From Oscillospiraceae bacterium (GTDB lineage: Bacteria > Bacillota > Clostridia > Oscillospirales > CAG-272): DNA of 41,172 bases. The notes under the pieces were generated by a model. The model saw only the letters and a program-made list of their open reading frames with translations. It did no database searches and had not been told where the DNA came from. The stretch is taken from contig SVTI01000010.1 in assembly GCA_015063855.1 (NCBI GenBank), forward strand, positions 1-41,172, written 5' to 3'. The position numbers and the translations under genes are program-made. This document shows, one piece after another, positions 1 to 8,182 of the stretch (position 1 is the stretch's first letter; the number at the start of each line of letters is the position of its first letter).

Positions 1-137
1 CATGCGAATGGGCAGTAGAGGCAGGACTTATCGGTTCTACCAGTACTACAGCAAAGACTCTTGCTCCTCAGATGACGGTTACAAGAGCTCAGGCTGCTAA
101 GATCTTCATGAGCTACGACGCTTTTGCGCAGGCTTAA
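1..137 (+). CDS. S-layer homology (SLH) domain protein, C-terminal end only
   Basis: The window opens inside a gene. Reading from base 3 gives 44 codons ending in TAA at 135-137. The peptide contains WAVEAGLI, then a proline-containing linker and VTRAQAAKIF, which is the usual pattern of the second half of an SLH domain. SLH domains bind pyruvylated secondary cell-wall polymer and hold surface proteins on Gram-positive cells. The gene's start and its other domains lie outside the window, so the attached function is unknown. A strong hairpin terminator follows 15 bases after the stop. Confidence 0.8.
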   Translation, partial: CEWAVEAGLIGSTSTTAKTLAPQMTVTRAQAAKIFMSYDAFAQA

Positions 138-152
138 TTTATAATAACATCT

Positions 153-178
153 ATAAGGACGGCTAATGCCGTCCTTAT
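153..178 (+). terminator. Intrinsic terminator after the SLH gene
   Basis: ATAAGGACGGC, loop TAAT, GCCGTCCTTAT form an 11-bp perfect stem followed by a T-rich stretch (TTTGTATATTTTG). Confidence 0.85.
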
Positions 179-214
179 TTGTATATTTTGTGATAAAAAA
201 TTAATAAATAGGTA

Positions 215-243
215 TTGTATATTTTCAATATTAATGATATAAT
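215..243 (+). promoter_or_regulatory. Sigma-A type promoter for the first DOMON gene
   Basis: TTGTAT (215-220), a 17-base spacer and TATAAT (238-243). TGA directly precedes the -10 box, giving an extended -10. A GGAGG ribosome site at 295-299 precedes the ATG at 305, so the transcript has a leader of about 55 bases. Confidence 0.75.
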
Positions 244-304
244 ATAGAAGATAAATTTCGGTAATTTCCGAAAGTAATATGAACGTATACATACGGAGGT
301 TTTT

Positions 305-1822
305 ATGAAAAAAATCAGAATAGTCAGCATTATTATGTTGGCATTATTCATGTTCTCATCATTTTCATCATTCGCAGAGTATGATCTGAACGCTTACTTA
401 TTTACCGGTTTAAGAGACAATAACACGGTAGATGTGTTCGTCAATAACGGTACACCCACCGCTGATGGTAATATCACAGACACAGAGGGATGGTCCGTAC
501 CTACAACCTATGACTATAATAACTGGGTTCCCTTCTGGGATTCCTCCAGCCGTTGTATCTCAACTGCCGACATTCGTTTTGCATGGGACACTACAGGTAT
601 CTATGTATCTGCAGATATTACTGACCCCTCCATGCTTCCTTCTACAGGCGAGGATGCATTATCCGATGAGGGTGTAAACGAGTACGGCTGGAACGGTGAT
701 ACATTTATTTTTGCTATCGACCCTCTTAACGGTTTATTTAATCACGGTCTTACACTTCAGGGCAACAGATCTGCATGGTACTGCATAAGCGTTAACCAGG
801 CAGGAAAGCTTCTTTGTTATGCATCTAACGCTGAGTCCTTATCCGGTGATATTACTGCTACAGTAAAGGGTGCGGCTAAGATTACCGAGAAGGGATGGGC
901 ATTCGAATGCATGATCCCCTGGAACAGAATTAACGATGATGCCAAGGCAGTTACTGCAGGTAGTGTTTCTGTAGACGTTGCTTCGGTTACCGAGCTCGGA
1001 GCTATCAGTAATGCGGGTATTATGTACATGGACAGAGCCATAGTAGGCGGCGAGTTCGATGTATTTATGGGCTCTGCGGCACTTGCTAACAGTAATCCCG
1101 GTGAGACGTTCACACTTTCAAGAAATATATGCGTACCGATCGAGCATACGGACGGTATGCCCTGGGGTACAGGTGGCGAGTCCATTCGTTCCTACGGTAC
1201 TAAGCTTATAATGGCTGATGCTGAGGGTAACGCTCCCTACGAGCGTGACATCGTTCCTACCGCAACCAATGTTATTATCTCCCCTGATTTCACCGATAAC
1301 ATGACCTTTGAGAGCGGTGAGGGTATCAAGGTTTACGGTACTGCCGATCCTGTTGAGGGTGCAGTAGTAATGTGCGAGCTTAACGGTGCTAAGGCTAACG
1401 GTATAGTTGATGCCAACGGTAACTGGGAAGCTGTATTCGAGGATAAGGTTGAGGACAGCACCTATACCTCCATCAAGGTAAAGACAGCAGATTTAACCAC
1501 AGAGACATGGATCGAAGGAAAGCTCTACATGACCAAAACTACTCTTGAGATCAAGGGTGTTAAGATCGGTGATGCAAGCCAGAGCAATAGCGGCGTTAGC
1601 AACCTCATTACTAATAACGGTGATGAGGAGACAAAGACTCCCATCACATCTCCCTTAAAGACCGAGATAACCGAGTACAATAAGGATCTTGTAAAGGATG
1701 CTCAGAAGGGTAACGGTCTTCCCATAGGTCTTATCATCGGTATCGCAGCAGCAGTTGTAGTAGTTGCAGCAGTTGTAGTAGTTATCGTTGTTATAAAGAA
1801 AAAGAAGGCTAAGGCCGAGTAA
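305..1822 (+). CDS. Surface protein: DOMON/CBM9-like domain, Ig-like domain, C-terminal membrane anchor
   Basis: A 505-residue exported protein. Residues 1-24 are a signal peptide. Residues about 45-290 form a beta-rich domain of the DOMON/carbohydrate-binding-module-9 type, with the recurring phrases FAWDTTGIYVSADITD, GDTFIFAIDPLN and FECMIPW. Residues about 310-410 look like a bacterial Ig-like module, and FESGEGIKVYGTADP followed by ANGNWEAVF resembles the beta domain at the front of sialate O-acetylesterases. The tail has one hydrophobic helix (GLIIGIAAAVVVVAAVVVV) and a Lys-rich end, so it is a membrane-anchored outward-facing protein. It is not LPXTG-sorted. No catalytic motif is visible, so glycan or ligand binding is the best guess. 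A close paralogue lies convergent at 1950-3218. The domain call is confident; the ligand is unknown. Confidence 0.75.
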   Translation: MKKIRIVSIIMLALFMFSSFSSFAEYDLNAYLFTGLRDNNTVDVFVNNGTPTADGNITDTEGWSVPTTYDYNNWVPFWDSSSRCISTADIRFAWDTTGIYVSADITDPSMLPSTGEDALSDEGVNEYGWNGDTFIFAIDPLNGLFNHGLTLQGNRSAWYCISVNQAGKLLCYASNAESLSGDITATVKGAAKITEKGWAFECMIPWNRINDDAKAVTAGSVSVDVASVTELGAISNAGIMYMDRAIVGGEFDVFMGSAALANSNPGETFTLSRNICVPIEHTDGMPWGTGGESIRSYGTKLIMADAEGNAPYERDIVPTATNVIISPDFTDNMTFESGEGIKVYGTADPVEGAVVMCELNGAKANGIVDANGNWEAVFEDKVEDSTYTSIKVKTADLTTETWIEGKLYMTKTTLEIKGVKIGDASQSNSGVSNLITNNGDEETKTPITSPLKTEITEYNKDLVKDAQKGNGLPIGLIIGIAAAVVVVAAVVVVIVVIKKKKAKAE

Positions 1823-1838
1823 TTTAAAATAATATAAG

Positions 1839-1856
1839 GAGTCACTTAGGTGACTC
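1839..1856 (+). terminator. Small hairpin after the first DOMON gene
   Basis: GAGTCAC, loop TTAG, GTGACTC lies just after the stop codon. It has no T-tract of its own and probably assists the larger hairpin that follows. Confidence 0.4.
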
Positions 1857-1860
1857 ATAA

Positions 1861-1905
1861 ATCACTAACAAAACCCACCGATTTTCGGTGGGTTTTGTCA
1901 GTGAT
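1861..1905. terminator. Bidirectional terminator between the convergent DOMON paralogues
   Basis: A 20-bp stem with a single mismatch (arms 1861-1880 and 1886-1905, core ACAAAACCCACCG/CGGTGGGTTTTGT) and a 5-base loop. It lies midway between two convergent genes and the near-perfect symmetry would serve both strands. Confidence 0.8.
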
Positions 1906-1908
1906 TTG

Positions 1909-1936
1909 AGGAAAGATTTTATCTTTCCTGCTTTTT
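1909..1936 (+). terminator. Second hairpin with T-tract
   Basis: AGGAAAGAT, loop TTT, ATCTTTCCT, then GCTTTTT. The T-run is on the plus strand, so this is a back-up terminator for the rightward gene. Confidence 0.55.
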
Positions 1937-1949
1937 GCCTATATTTATA

Positions 1950-3218
1950 TTATCTTTTATGCCTTTTGAATACTATTACAGCGATACCGATACCTATGAC
2001 AAGTCCGCAGCTTAATGCGACGATAACTACCGTAGCGGGAGAGATCTCATTATCTGACTCATACTCGTCTTCATCATCTTCATCGTCTCTGTCTCTGCGC
2101 GTTCTCATTTTTTTGACGGTTTTATCGTCTTCTGATTCGTCTTTTTCTTCTCTGTCATCCTTGTCTGTATCAGGTCTCACAAGGGATGGAACAGTCTCGG
2201 CAACCGCATCAGTTGTAACGGCGGCGGATTCTTCTTCTGTTGTCTCTACATCTTCGTCAGATACAGTCCAGTCGAATACAGGCTGCTCGACCTCAGGTGA
2301 GTTACCCTCTGAGTCGGCCAATACAAGCTTAGTACCGTAAGAACGAATGCCGTCTCCTCCTGTCATAGAGTCCATTCCGTCGGCATGAACCTTGGGAACA
2401 CAGATGCTTCTGGAGAGTGTAAAGATATCACCTGTTTCAGCTCCAAAAGTTCCAAAAACATCAAATTCACCGCCGGCTACAGATCTGTCCATATACATGA
2501 TACCGACGTTACTTATCAAACCGGGTAAAGTTATGTCATCCTTTGATAAACGAACGGTATCATAGCTTGCCGCTTGTGTATCGCTTAATATTCTGTCCCA
2601 TGGGATCATACATTCAAATTTCCACCCCTTATCGGTGAGCTTAGCAGCACCCTTTACAGTAGAAGTAATATCACCGTTTAAATATTCTGAATAGGCGGCA
2701 TAACAAATGAACTTGTCCGTTGAATCAATACTGATACAGTAGTGTACGGATTTGTCGATATTAGAAGTGAATCCGTCGTAAAACAAAGCATTAAGAGGAT
2801 CTATAGCAAAAATAAATGTATCACCGTTCCAGCCGTATTCGTTTATACCCTCATCATTTAACATATCCTCGCCTGTAGAAGCTATCATTGAAGGATCGGT
2901 GATATCCGCCGCAATATATATGCCGGTATCATCCCATGCGTAACGGACAGCCTTGCTTGTGATACAACGGCTGGATGGCCCCCAGAAGGGAGGCATATTT
3001 GTATAGTCGTAGGTTACAGTCGTCCCCCAGCCCTCAGCATCCGTGATATTGGCATCAAGTGTGGGAGAAGCCTTCCTCGCGGATGCGTTTACCATGTCGC
3101 TGTATCTTGCATTTTCATCGTATTGATAATCATCCAAATTATACTCAGCATAAACCGAAAGAGAGGTACAAAGAAGTATAATGATGAATAAAACCGAAAA
3201 AACTCTTGTCTTTTTCAT
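1950..3218 (-). CDS. Surface protein: DOMON/CBM9-like domain, acidic linker, C-terminal membrane anchor
   Basis: A 422-residue paralogue of the product of 305-1822. It has a signal peptide (residues 1-24) and the same DOMON/CBM9-like domain over residues about 40-300, with long near-identical stretches such as YGWNGDTFIFAIDPLN and DITDPSM. It lacks the Ig-like module. Instead it has a strongly charged linker (residues about 340-395, rich in D, E, K and R) followed by a transmembrane helix and KRHKR. Its start codon overlaps the HIT gene stop by one base (TAATG), with GGAAGG a few bases upstream, so it is probably the last gene of the leftward pcrA-HIT unit. It may hold a cell-envelope ligand. 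No enzyme motif is seen. Confidence 0.75.
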   Translation of the reverse strand: MKKTRVFSVLFIIILLCTSLSVYAEYNLDDYQYDENARYSDMVNASARKASPTLDANITDAEGWGTTVTYDYTNMPPFWGPSSRCITSKAVRYAWDDTGIYIAADITDPSMIASTGEDMLNDEGINEYGWNGDTFIFAIDPLNALFYDGFTSNIDKSVHYCISIDSTDKFICYAAYSEYLNGDITSTVKGAAKLTDKGWKFECMIPWDRILSDTQAASYDTVRLSKDDITLPGLISNVGIMYMDRSVAGGEFDVFGTFGAETGDIFTLSRSICVPKVHADGMDSMTGGDGIRSYGTKLVLADSEGNSPEVEQPVFDWTVSDEDVETTEEESAAVTTDAVAETVPSLVRPDTDKDDREEKDESEDDKTVKKMRTRRDRDDEDDEDEYESDNEISPATVVIVALSCGLVIGIGIAVIVFKRHKR

Positions 3219-3556
3219 TATGCCATTCTACCTTCCAATCTCTGACCGCCGAGAATATGGAAATGAAGGTGCTTGACGGTCTGATGCGCATCATCTCCGC
3301 AGTTGGAAACTACACGGTAGCCGTTGGTGATTCCTGCTTCCTTAGCTATCGCAGGTATCTTCTCGAATATAGCGGCGATGATCGCACTGTTCTCATCATT
3401 GATACCGTCAACCGACGAGATATGCTCCTTGGGGATAACAAGGATGTGTACGGGCGCCTGGGGATTGATGTCATAGAAGGCGAGCATCTTGTCGTCCTCA
3501 TATGCCTTCTTTGATGGGATAGAGCCCTCTACTATTGCACAAAATAAACAGTCCAT
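3218..3556 (-). CDS. HIT-family nucleotide hydrolase (HinT-like)
   Basis: A 112-residue full-length histidine-triad protein. The triad HLHFHIL is at residues 96-102, the N-terminus has the family CLFC motif (CxxC, often zinc-binding) and the core reads FYDINPQAPVHILVIPKEH. HinT-type enzymes hydrolyse adenosine phosphoramidates and acyl-adenylates in the cytoplasm. AAGGAG precedes the ATG by a good distance. The gene starts 21 bases after pcrA ends and overlaps the downstream DOMON gene by one base, which suggests co-transcription, although the functions are unrelated. Confidence 0.93.
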   Translation of the reverse strand: MDCLFCAIVEGSIPSKKAYEDDKMLAFYDINPQAPVHILVIPKEHISSVDGINDENSAIIAAIFEKIPAIAKEAGITNGYRVVSNCGDDAHQTVKHLHFHILGGQRLEGRMA

Positions 3557-3577
3557 GATTTTTCTCCTTTTATGTAA

Positions 3578-5962
3578 TTATAGTTTTTTTAATTTAGCGA
3601 AGGTCGCCATCATCTTCTTTGTACCGAAGTTGTCGAATACTACCTCATAGAGATAGTCTCCTGACATATCGGATACCGACATGATGATACCGTGACCGTA
3701 TTTGATATGCGAAACCTCGTCGCCTATATTCAGCTTCTCTGCAGGAGCACTCTTGGCTGCGAAGGTGGATGCAGAGGGCCTTGAGATCGGTTGCTTATTT
3801 GCAAATGGTGAGGTATAAGCTGACATGCCGTAGCTCGGTGCTGAACTGCGGAATTGATCAAAGCTTGATTTCTTTATCTGCTGATGTTCTGTTGTGGCAT
3901 CGGGCAGCTCGCTTAAGAAGCGTGAGGGCATATTGTACTGGGTCTGACCGTACATGAGACGGCTTTTAGCGTATGTTATAGCCAGTTCCTTCTTGGCTCT
4001 GGTTATGGCAACGTAACAAAGACGTCTTTCCTCCTCCAACTCTGCCTGCTCACCTATCGACTGGAAGGATGGAAAAAGTCCCTCCTCAAGACCGGGGAGA
4101 TAGACGTTATTAAATTCAAGACCCTTAGCCGAGTGAATGGTCATCATAATGACGGCATCGGCTGTTTCGTCATAATTATCTATATCGGAAACGAGAGCCA
4201 CCTCCTCGAGGAACTGTGCAAGAGTTGCATCCTCGTGAGTCTCCTCAAAAGCTACCGCGTTGGAGATAAGCTCCTCTACGTTCTGGAGTCTGTCCTCTGC
4301 CGCTACACCCTGGGCTATAAGCATGCTTCTGTAGGTACTCATATCAATGGTCTTCTCAACCAGAGAGGAAAGAGTCTCGGTTCTCTCTATCTCACGGAGA
4401 TCGTTTATCAGCTTGGCGAAGCTTTTCAGCTTATCCGATACCCGTCCGAGAGCTGTGTATCTATCGGCATTCTCGATTATCTCAAACATAGGAACACCCT
4501 TCATCTGAGCCAGTCTCTCAACTGCATCAACGGTGGTGTCACCTATCTTACGCTTGGGCTCGTTGACTATACGCTTTAAGCGCAGATTGTCCGAGGTGGA
4601 GGAGATAAGACACAGATATGCGATGATATCCTTGATCTCCTTACGCTCATAGAAGCGTGTACCTCCGAGAATGCGGTAGGGGATACCGCTCTTGGCAAAG
4701 ACATTCTCTAGACCGTTTGACTGAGCGTTTACTCTGTAGAGTATAGCGTGGTCGCTGAATTTACTGCCGTATTTTACGGTATGATCGAGGATCGAGTCTG
4801 CGATATATCTTGCCTCCTCGGTCTGGTCATTTATCTGCTTAATAAGCACCTTTTTACCCTCATCGGCGGCGGTCCACAGCTTCTTGTCGCGTCTGCCGTG
4901 ATTATTTGCGATAAGGTGGTTTGCGCTCTCTATAATATTCTTGGTTGAACGGTAATTCTGCTCAAGCTTTACTATTTTAGCATCGGCAAAATGCTTGTCA
5001 AAGTTAAGTATGTTTTCGATGGTCGCACCTCTGAAGCGGTAGATGCTCTGGTCATCGTCACCGACTACCATGAGGTTACGATATTTTCCGCTGAGAGCTA
5101 CAGCTAAATGGAACTGAGCCTTGTTCGTATCCTGATACTCGTCAATGCAGACATACTTAAAGCGTCGCTGATAGTAATTTCTTATTTCCTCATTTGAATT
5201 AAGAAGTCTTACCGTTCTTACGATTATATCGTCGAAGTCAACTGCATTGGCATCTTCCATTCTTTTCTGATATTCGGTATAGATACGTGCTATATTCTTT
5301 TCGGTATATTCCTTACCGAAGACCTTTTCGTATTCCTCGGGAGTAGTCATATTCTCCTTTGCACGGCTGATCTTTGTCATACAAGCCTTGGGAGAATATC
5401 GCTTGTCGTCAAGATTGAAATCCTTAACAATAGAGCTTATGAGCTTTTTTGTATCGTCGGTGTCATATATGGTAAAGCCGGGTGCGAGACCTGCCTCCAA
5501 GGGGTTCTTACGAAGTATCCTCATACAGATATTATGAAAGGTACCCGCCCATATCTCCTCGGATGCCTCACCGATAACCAGAGAAAGTCTCTCCTTCATC
5601 TCGTTTGCCGCCTTATTGGTAAACGTGATACACATTACAGCCCAAGCGGGACAGGGGTTCTCAGCATATTTGGTAAGATACTCGGCTAATTCACCTGCGG
5701 GAAGGTCATAGGCTCTCTCAAGCTCTTCTGTATCCGAGTCGGTGGCATCAAAGGGAATATTTTCACTCTCATATGCAGAACCATAGCGGATAATTCCCGC
5801 GATCCTGTTTACGAGAACGGTGGTCTTACCGCTTCCTGCACCTGCAACGACAAGGAGAGGTCCTTGTACAGTTTTTAAAGCCTCGCGCTGTCTGTCATTT
5901 AAAAATGAATATATCTTATCAAAACATTTTTGCTTTGCGGTTAAAAATCTCTGTGTGTTCAA
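3578..5962 (-). CDS. pcrA: ATP-dependent DNA helicase PcrA/UvrD
   Basis: A superfamily 1A 3'-5' helicase for nucleotide-excision repair and replication-conflict clearance. Motifs are in order: GAGSGKTT (Walker A), ITFTNKAANEMKER (Ia), DEYQDTN (II), GDDDQSIYRFRGA (III), LEQNYRS (IV), TIHSAKGLEF (V) and YVAITRAKK (VI). A Tudor-like tail (IGDEVSHIKYGHGII) is the RNA-polymerase-contacting type. I place the start at the TTG at 5962 (LNTQRF, 794 residues) because AACGGAGG lies 7 bases upstream. The longer track ORF begins at 6019 inside the -35 box of the gene's own promoter. About 45 extra residues sit between motifs I and Ia, acidic and predicted surface-exposed. Function is confident; the choice between TTG 5962 and TTG 5968 is not settled. 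Confidence 0.93.
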   Translation of the reverse strand: MNTQRFLTAKQKCFDKIYSFLNDRQREALKTVQGPLLVVAGAGSGKTTVLVNRIAGIIRYGSAYESENIPFDATDSDTEELERAYDLPAGELAEYLTKYAENPCPAWAVMCITFTNKAANEMKERLSLVIGEASEEIWAGTFHNICMRILRKNPLEAGLAPGFTIYDTDDTKKLISSIVKDFNLDDKRYSPKACMTKISRAKENMTTPEEYEKVFGKEYTEKNIARIYTEYQKRMEDANAVDFDDIIVRTVRLLNSNEEIRNYYQRRFKYVCIDEYQDTNKAQFHLAVALSGKYRNLMVVGDDDQSIYRFRGATIENILNFDKHFADAKIVKLEQNYRSTKNIIESANHLIANNHGRRDKKLWTAADEGKKVLIKQINDQTEEARYIADSILDHTVKYGSKFSDHAILYRVNAQSNGLENVFAKSGIPYRILGGTRFYERKEIKDIIAYLCLISSTSDNLRLKRIVNEPKRKIGDTTVDAVERLAQMKGVPMFEIIENADRYTALGRVSDKLKSFAKLINDLREIERTETLSSLVEKTIDMSTYRSMLIAQGVAAEDRLQNVEELISNAVAFEETHEDATLAQFLEEVALVSDIDNYDETADAVIMMTIHSAKGLEFNNVYLPGLEEGLFPSFQSIGEQAELEEERRLCYVAITRAKKELAITYAKSRLMYGQTQYNMPSRFLSELPDATTEHQQIKKSSFDQFRSSAPSYGMSAYTSPFANKQPISRPSASTFAAKSAPAEKLNIGDEVSHIKYGHGIIMSVSDMSGDYLYEVVFDNFGTKKMMATFAKLKKL

Positions 5963-5990
5963 TTTCAAGCCTCCGTTAAATGCTTTTTTA

Positions 5991-6019
5991 ATTATACTAC
6001 ATTTCCACTGATTTATCAA
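5991..6019 (-). promoter_or_regulatory. Promoter of pcrA
   Basis: On the minus strand: TTGATA (6019-6014), a 17-base spacer and TATAAT (5996-5991), a near-perfect sigma-A promoter. The TTG used as a start by the ORF track is part of the -35 box, which argues for the downstream start. Confidence 0.85.
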
Positions 6020-6039
6020 TGATAAAAAAGAAATTTATC

Positions 6040-6068
6040 TTTACTTTTTACCTTTAATTTGATATACT
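6040..6068 (+). promoter_or_regulatory. Promoter of the serine hydrolase/SGNH pair
   Basis: TTTACT (6040-6045), a 17-base spacer and TATACT (6063-6068), with TGA before the -10. It diverges from the pcrA promoter, about 20 bases away. AGAGAGG precedes the ATG at 6111. Confidence 0.7.
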
Positions 6069-6110
6069 TAATTTAATAAACAACATTCTCGAAAAAGAGA
6101 GGAAATATAC

Positions 6111-6986
6111 ATGACGAATTTTGAAAGACTTACAGAACTTATAAACGAAAATACCAAGGGCGGCTATAAGGCGGCGGAAATGACAGAGACCTCCTATATC
6201 GAGCACAGGTTTCGCGAGGGTGCAGGAGCTCATAACACCTATTCCATGTCTAAGGCGGTCACGGGCTGTGCGGTAGGTATACTTGAAGCAGAGGGACTTC
6301 TGTCTACCGAGGACACGGTATTTTCTCATATAGGTGATCTCTTTCCTAAGGGATATGATAAGAAATGGGAGAACGTCAAGCTTCATGACATTATGATACA
6401 TCGAACCGGTGTTCCCGGAGAGGCTAATATTGATATCGATACCGATGATTTCTGGGCTCAGGGCAGAACAGATTTCCTTGCACATATTCTTTCACAGCCT
6501 ATAATCCATACACCCGGAACAGGTCTCTTTGTTTACTGTGATACAAACTATTATATAATCTCCAGGGTTGTCGAGAAAATAACGGGAATGACCCTTGCCG
6601 AGTTCTTACAGCAAAGAATGTTCAACGTCCTTGAATGGAGAGGACATGCATGGGGTTGCTGTCCCGATAATCATACTCTCGGAGGAACAGGTCTATTTGC
6701 AGATGCACGCGACCTTGCCGCTTACGGTCTTATGCTGGCATCGGGCGGTGAGTACAAGGGAAAGCGCATTCTTACTCCCGAATGGATAGAGAAAGCAAGA
6801 GGTCCTGTAGGCGGTTACGGCTACGGTTTCCATAATCATGAGAGATATTTTACAAGTGCAGGCATGTACGGTCAGGAGGTATTTATTTTTCCCGAGACCA
6901 AAAAAGCATTTGTTGTTCTCGGCCACGTTATGCCCAATGATGAAATCAGAGAAAAAATAGTTCCTCTCTATCTTGACGAGATATAA
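6111..6986 (+). CDS. Serine hydrolase of the beta-lactamase / class C (penicillin-binding) fold
   Basis: 291 residues with the SxxK nucleophile motif (SMSK, residues about 45-48), the tyrosine motif YCDTNYY (YxN type, about residue 142) and a C-terminal GGYGYGFHNH stretch where the KTG-like element normally sits. There is no signal peptide, so it is probably a cytoplasmic esterase or peptidase of the family that also includes EstB and DD-carboxypeptidase-like enzymes, rather than a resistance beta-lactamase. It forms a two-gene unit with the SGNH hydrolase 11 bases downstream. The substrate is not deducible. Confidence 0.85.
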   Translation: MTNFERLTELINENTKGGYKAAEMTETSYIEHRFREGAGAHNTYSMSKAVTGCAVGILEAEGLLSTEDTVFSHIGDLFPKGYDKKWENVKLHDIMIHRTGVPGEANIDIDTDDFWAQGRTDFLAHILSQPIIHTPGTGLFVYCDTNYYIISRVVEKITGMTLAEFLQQRMFNVLEWRGHAWGCCPDNHTLGGTGLFADARDLAAYGLMLASGGEYKGKRILTPEWIEKARGPVGGYGYGFHNHERYFTSAGMYGQEVFIFPETKKAFVVLGHVMPNDEIREKIVPLYLDEI

Positions 6987-6997
6987 TAAGGAAAAAC

Positions 6998-7639
6998 ATG
7001 GAATTTAAAAATACTTTAATTATAGGCGACAGTTATTCCACCTTTCTTGGTTTTATTCCAAGGCACAATGCCGCTTACTACTATGACAATCCAGAACCTC
7101 ACGGACTCTCAAAGGTTGAACAGACATGGTGGCATCAGTTAATAACTGAAACAAGCTCCAATCTTGTCCTCAATGACAGCTGGTCAGGTTCGTGTATCTG
7201 CCATACGGGATATGACGGTGAGGATTGCTCCGAAACCTCATCATTTGTATACAGACTCGAAAAATACAATAGCCAGGGCTTTTTTAAGGAAAACCATATA
7301 GATACGGTATTTGTCTTCGGAGGAACAAACGATTCCTGGTCGGGCGCTCCGCGAGGAGAACTGAAATTCTCCGATTGGACAAAGGAGGATCTATACAAGG
7401 TTCAGCCTGCCACCTGCTATTTGATAAACAGATTGAAGGAGATCTTGCCGAATGCAGAGATCATCTGGCTTATCAACTGTGATATCAGCGAAACTATCAC
7501 AGAGGGCGCAAAAAAGGCATGCGAGCATTACGGCATTAAGTATATTCATTTTGAAAATATCGACAAGATCGACGGCCATCCTACACCTATGGGTATGACA
7601 CAGATCAAGGAACAGATATATGGGGGACTTGACAAATAA
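6998..7639 (+). CDS. Small SGNH/GDSL-type hydrolase
   Basis: 213 residues. Block I is IIGDSYS near the N-terminus (nucleophile Ser of GDS), block III is FGGTNDSW (Gly-x-Asn-Asp type) and block V is GHPTPMGM (catalytic His). The order and spacing fit the SGNH hydrolase superfamily of esterases and deacetylases. No signal peptide is present. AAGGA lies just upstream of the ATG and only 11 bases separate it from the preceding serine hydrolase, so the two probably act on related esters, perhaps acylated sugars. That pairing is inference from context only. Confidence 0.85.
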   Translation: MEFKNTLIIGDSYSTFLGFIPRHNAAYYYDNPEPHGLSKVEQTWWHQLITETSSNLVLNDSWSGSCICHTGYDGEDCSETSSFVYRLEKYNSQGFFKENHIDTVFVFGGTNDSWSGAPRGELKFSDWTKEDLYKVQPATCYLINRLKEILPNAEIIWLINCDISETITEGAKKACEHYGIKYIHFENIDKIDGHPTPMGMTQIKEQIYGGLDK

Positions 7640-7729
7640 AGATAGTGTACCTACCGTAATGATCGAGATTGAATTTTTCAAAGCTCCTTTTCTTCACTAT
7701 CCAAATCAAAGCAAATTCATATAAATATG

Positions 7730-7761
7730 ATTAAAGGACTGTCATCAGACAGTCCTTTAAT
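7730..7761. terminator. Bidirectional terminator between the SGNH gene and ruvX
   Basis: ATTAAAGGACTGTC, loop ATCA, GACAGTCCTTTAAT form a 14-bp perfect stem. The ruvX stop codon lies inside the right arm. The 90 bases before it (7640-7729) hold no gene that I can recognise. Confidence 0.85.
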
Positions 7762-8182
7762 TCTTCCTTGAATCAAGATAATCCTGAAGGATTATCTGTG
7801 CGGAAAGGGTATCAACTACATCCTTTCTCTTTTTACCGTGAGTATTGGTTGCATTAAGATAGGTATGCGCCACCATAGTGGAGCAGCGTTCATCATAAAG
7901 CTCTACCGGGATATCGGTCACCTCGCGGAGAAAATCAGCGAAAAGATGCGCCTTTTCACTTCTCGGACCTCGTGTGCCGTTCATATTGACGGGATCTCCG
8001 ATTATTATCTTACCGCATTTATTCTTCTCTGCCTCCGCCTTGACTATTTCGCAGAGATCGTGCATACCCTTTGCCTTGACAGTACCTATACCGCCTGCCA
8101 TCATGCCAAGGGAGTCCGACACCGCCAGTCCTGTTCTCACATCTCCGTAGTCAACTGCTAAAATCTTTTTAAAATCTGACAT
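7757..8182 (-). CDS. ruvX: RuvX/YqgF family: pre-16S rRNA nuclease, putative Holliday junction resolvase
   Basis: An RNase H-fold protein of about 141 residues. It begins with ILAVDYGDVRTGLAVSD, which carries the first catalytic Asp, continues with IIGDPVNMNGTRGPRS and LYDERCST, and ends VDTLSAQIILQDYLD with the last catalytic Asp. This is typical of YqgF, which matures the 5' end of 16S rRNA. I prefer ATG 8182 (MSDFKK) over the track TTG at 8197. Neither has an ideally spaced ribosome site (GAGG lies 2 bases before the ATG; GGAG lies 3 bases before the TTG). It overlaps the end of the upstream hydrolase gene by 14 bases, so it is translationally linked to it. Confidence 0.9.
   Translation of the reverse strand: MSDFKKILAVDYGDVRTGLAVSDSLGMMAGGIGTVKAKGMHDLCEIVKAEAEKNKCGKIIIGDPVNMNGTRGPRSEKAHLFADFLREVTDIPVELYDERCSTMVAHTYLNATNTHGKKRKDVVDTLSAQIILQDYLDSRKN

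Noticed and set aside
1888-2340. 150-residue Ser-rich plus-strand ORF
   Set aside because: It is the shadow of the acidic linker of the minus-strand DOMON protein (GAx/GAy codons read backwards as Ser/Leu-rich codons).
6111-6986. Antibiotic-resistance beta-lactamase
   Set aside because: There is no signal peptide or specific class C active-site set beyond SxxK and YxN, and the neighbour is an SGNH esterase; a general serine hydrolase is safer.
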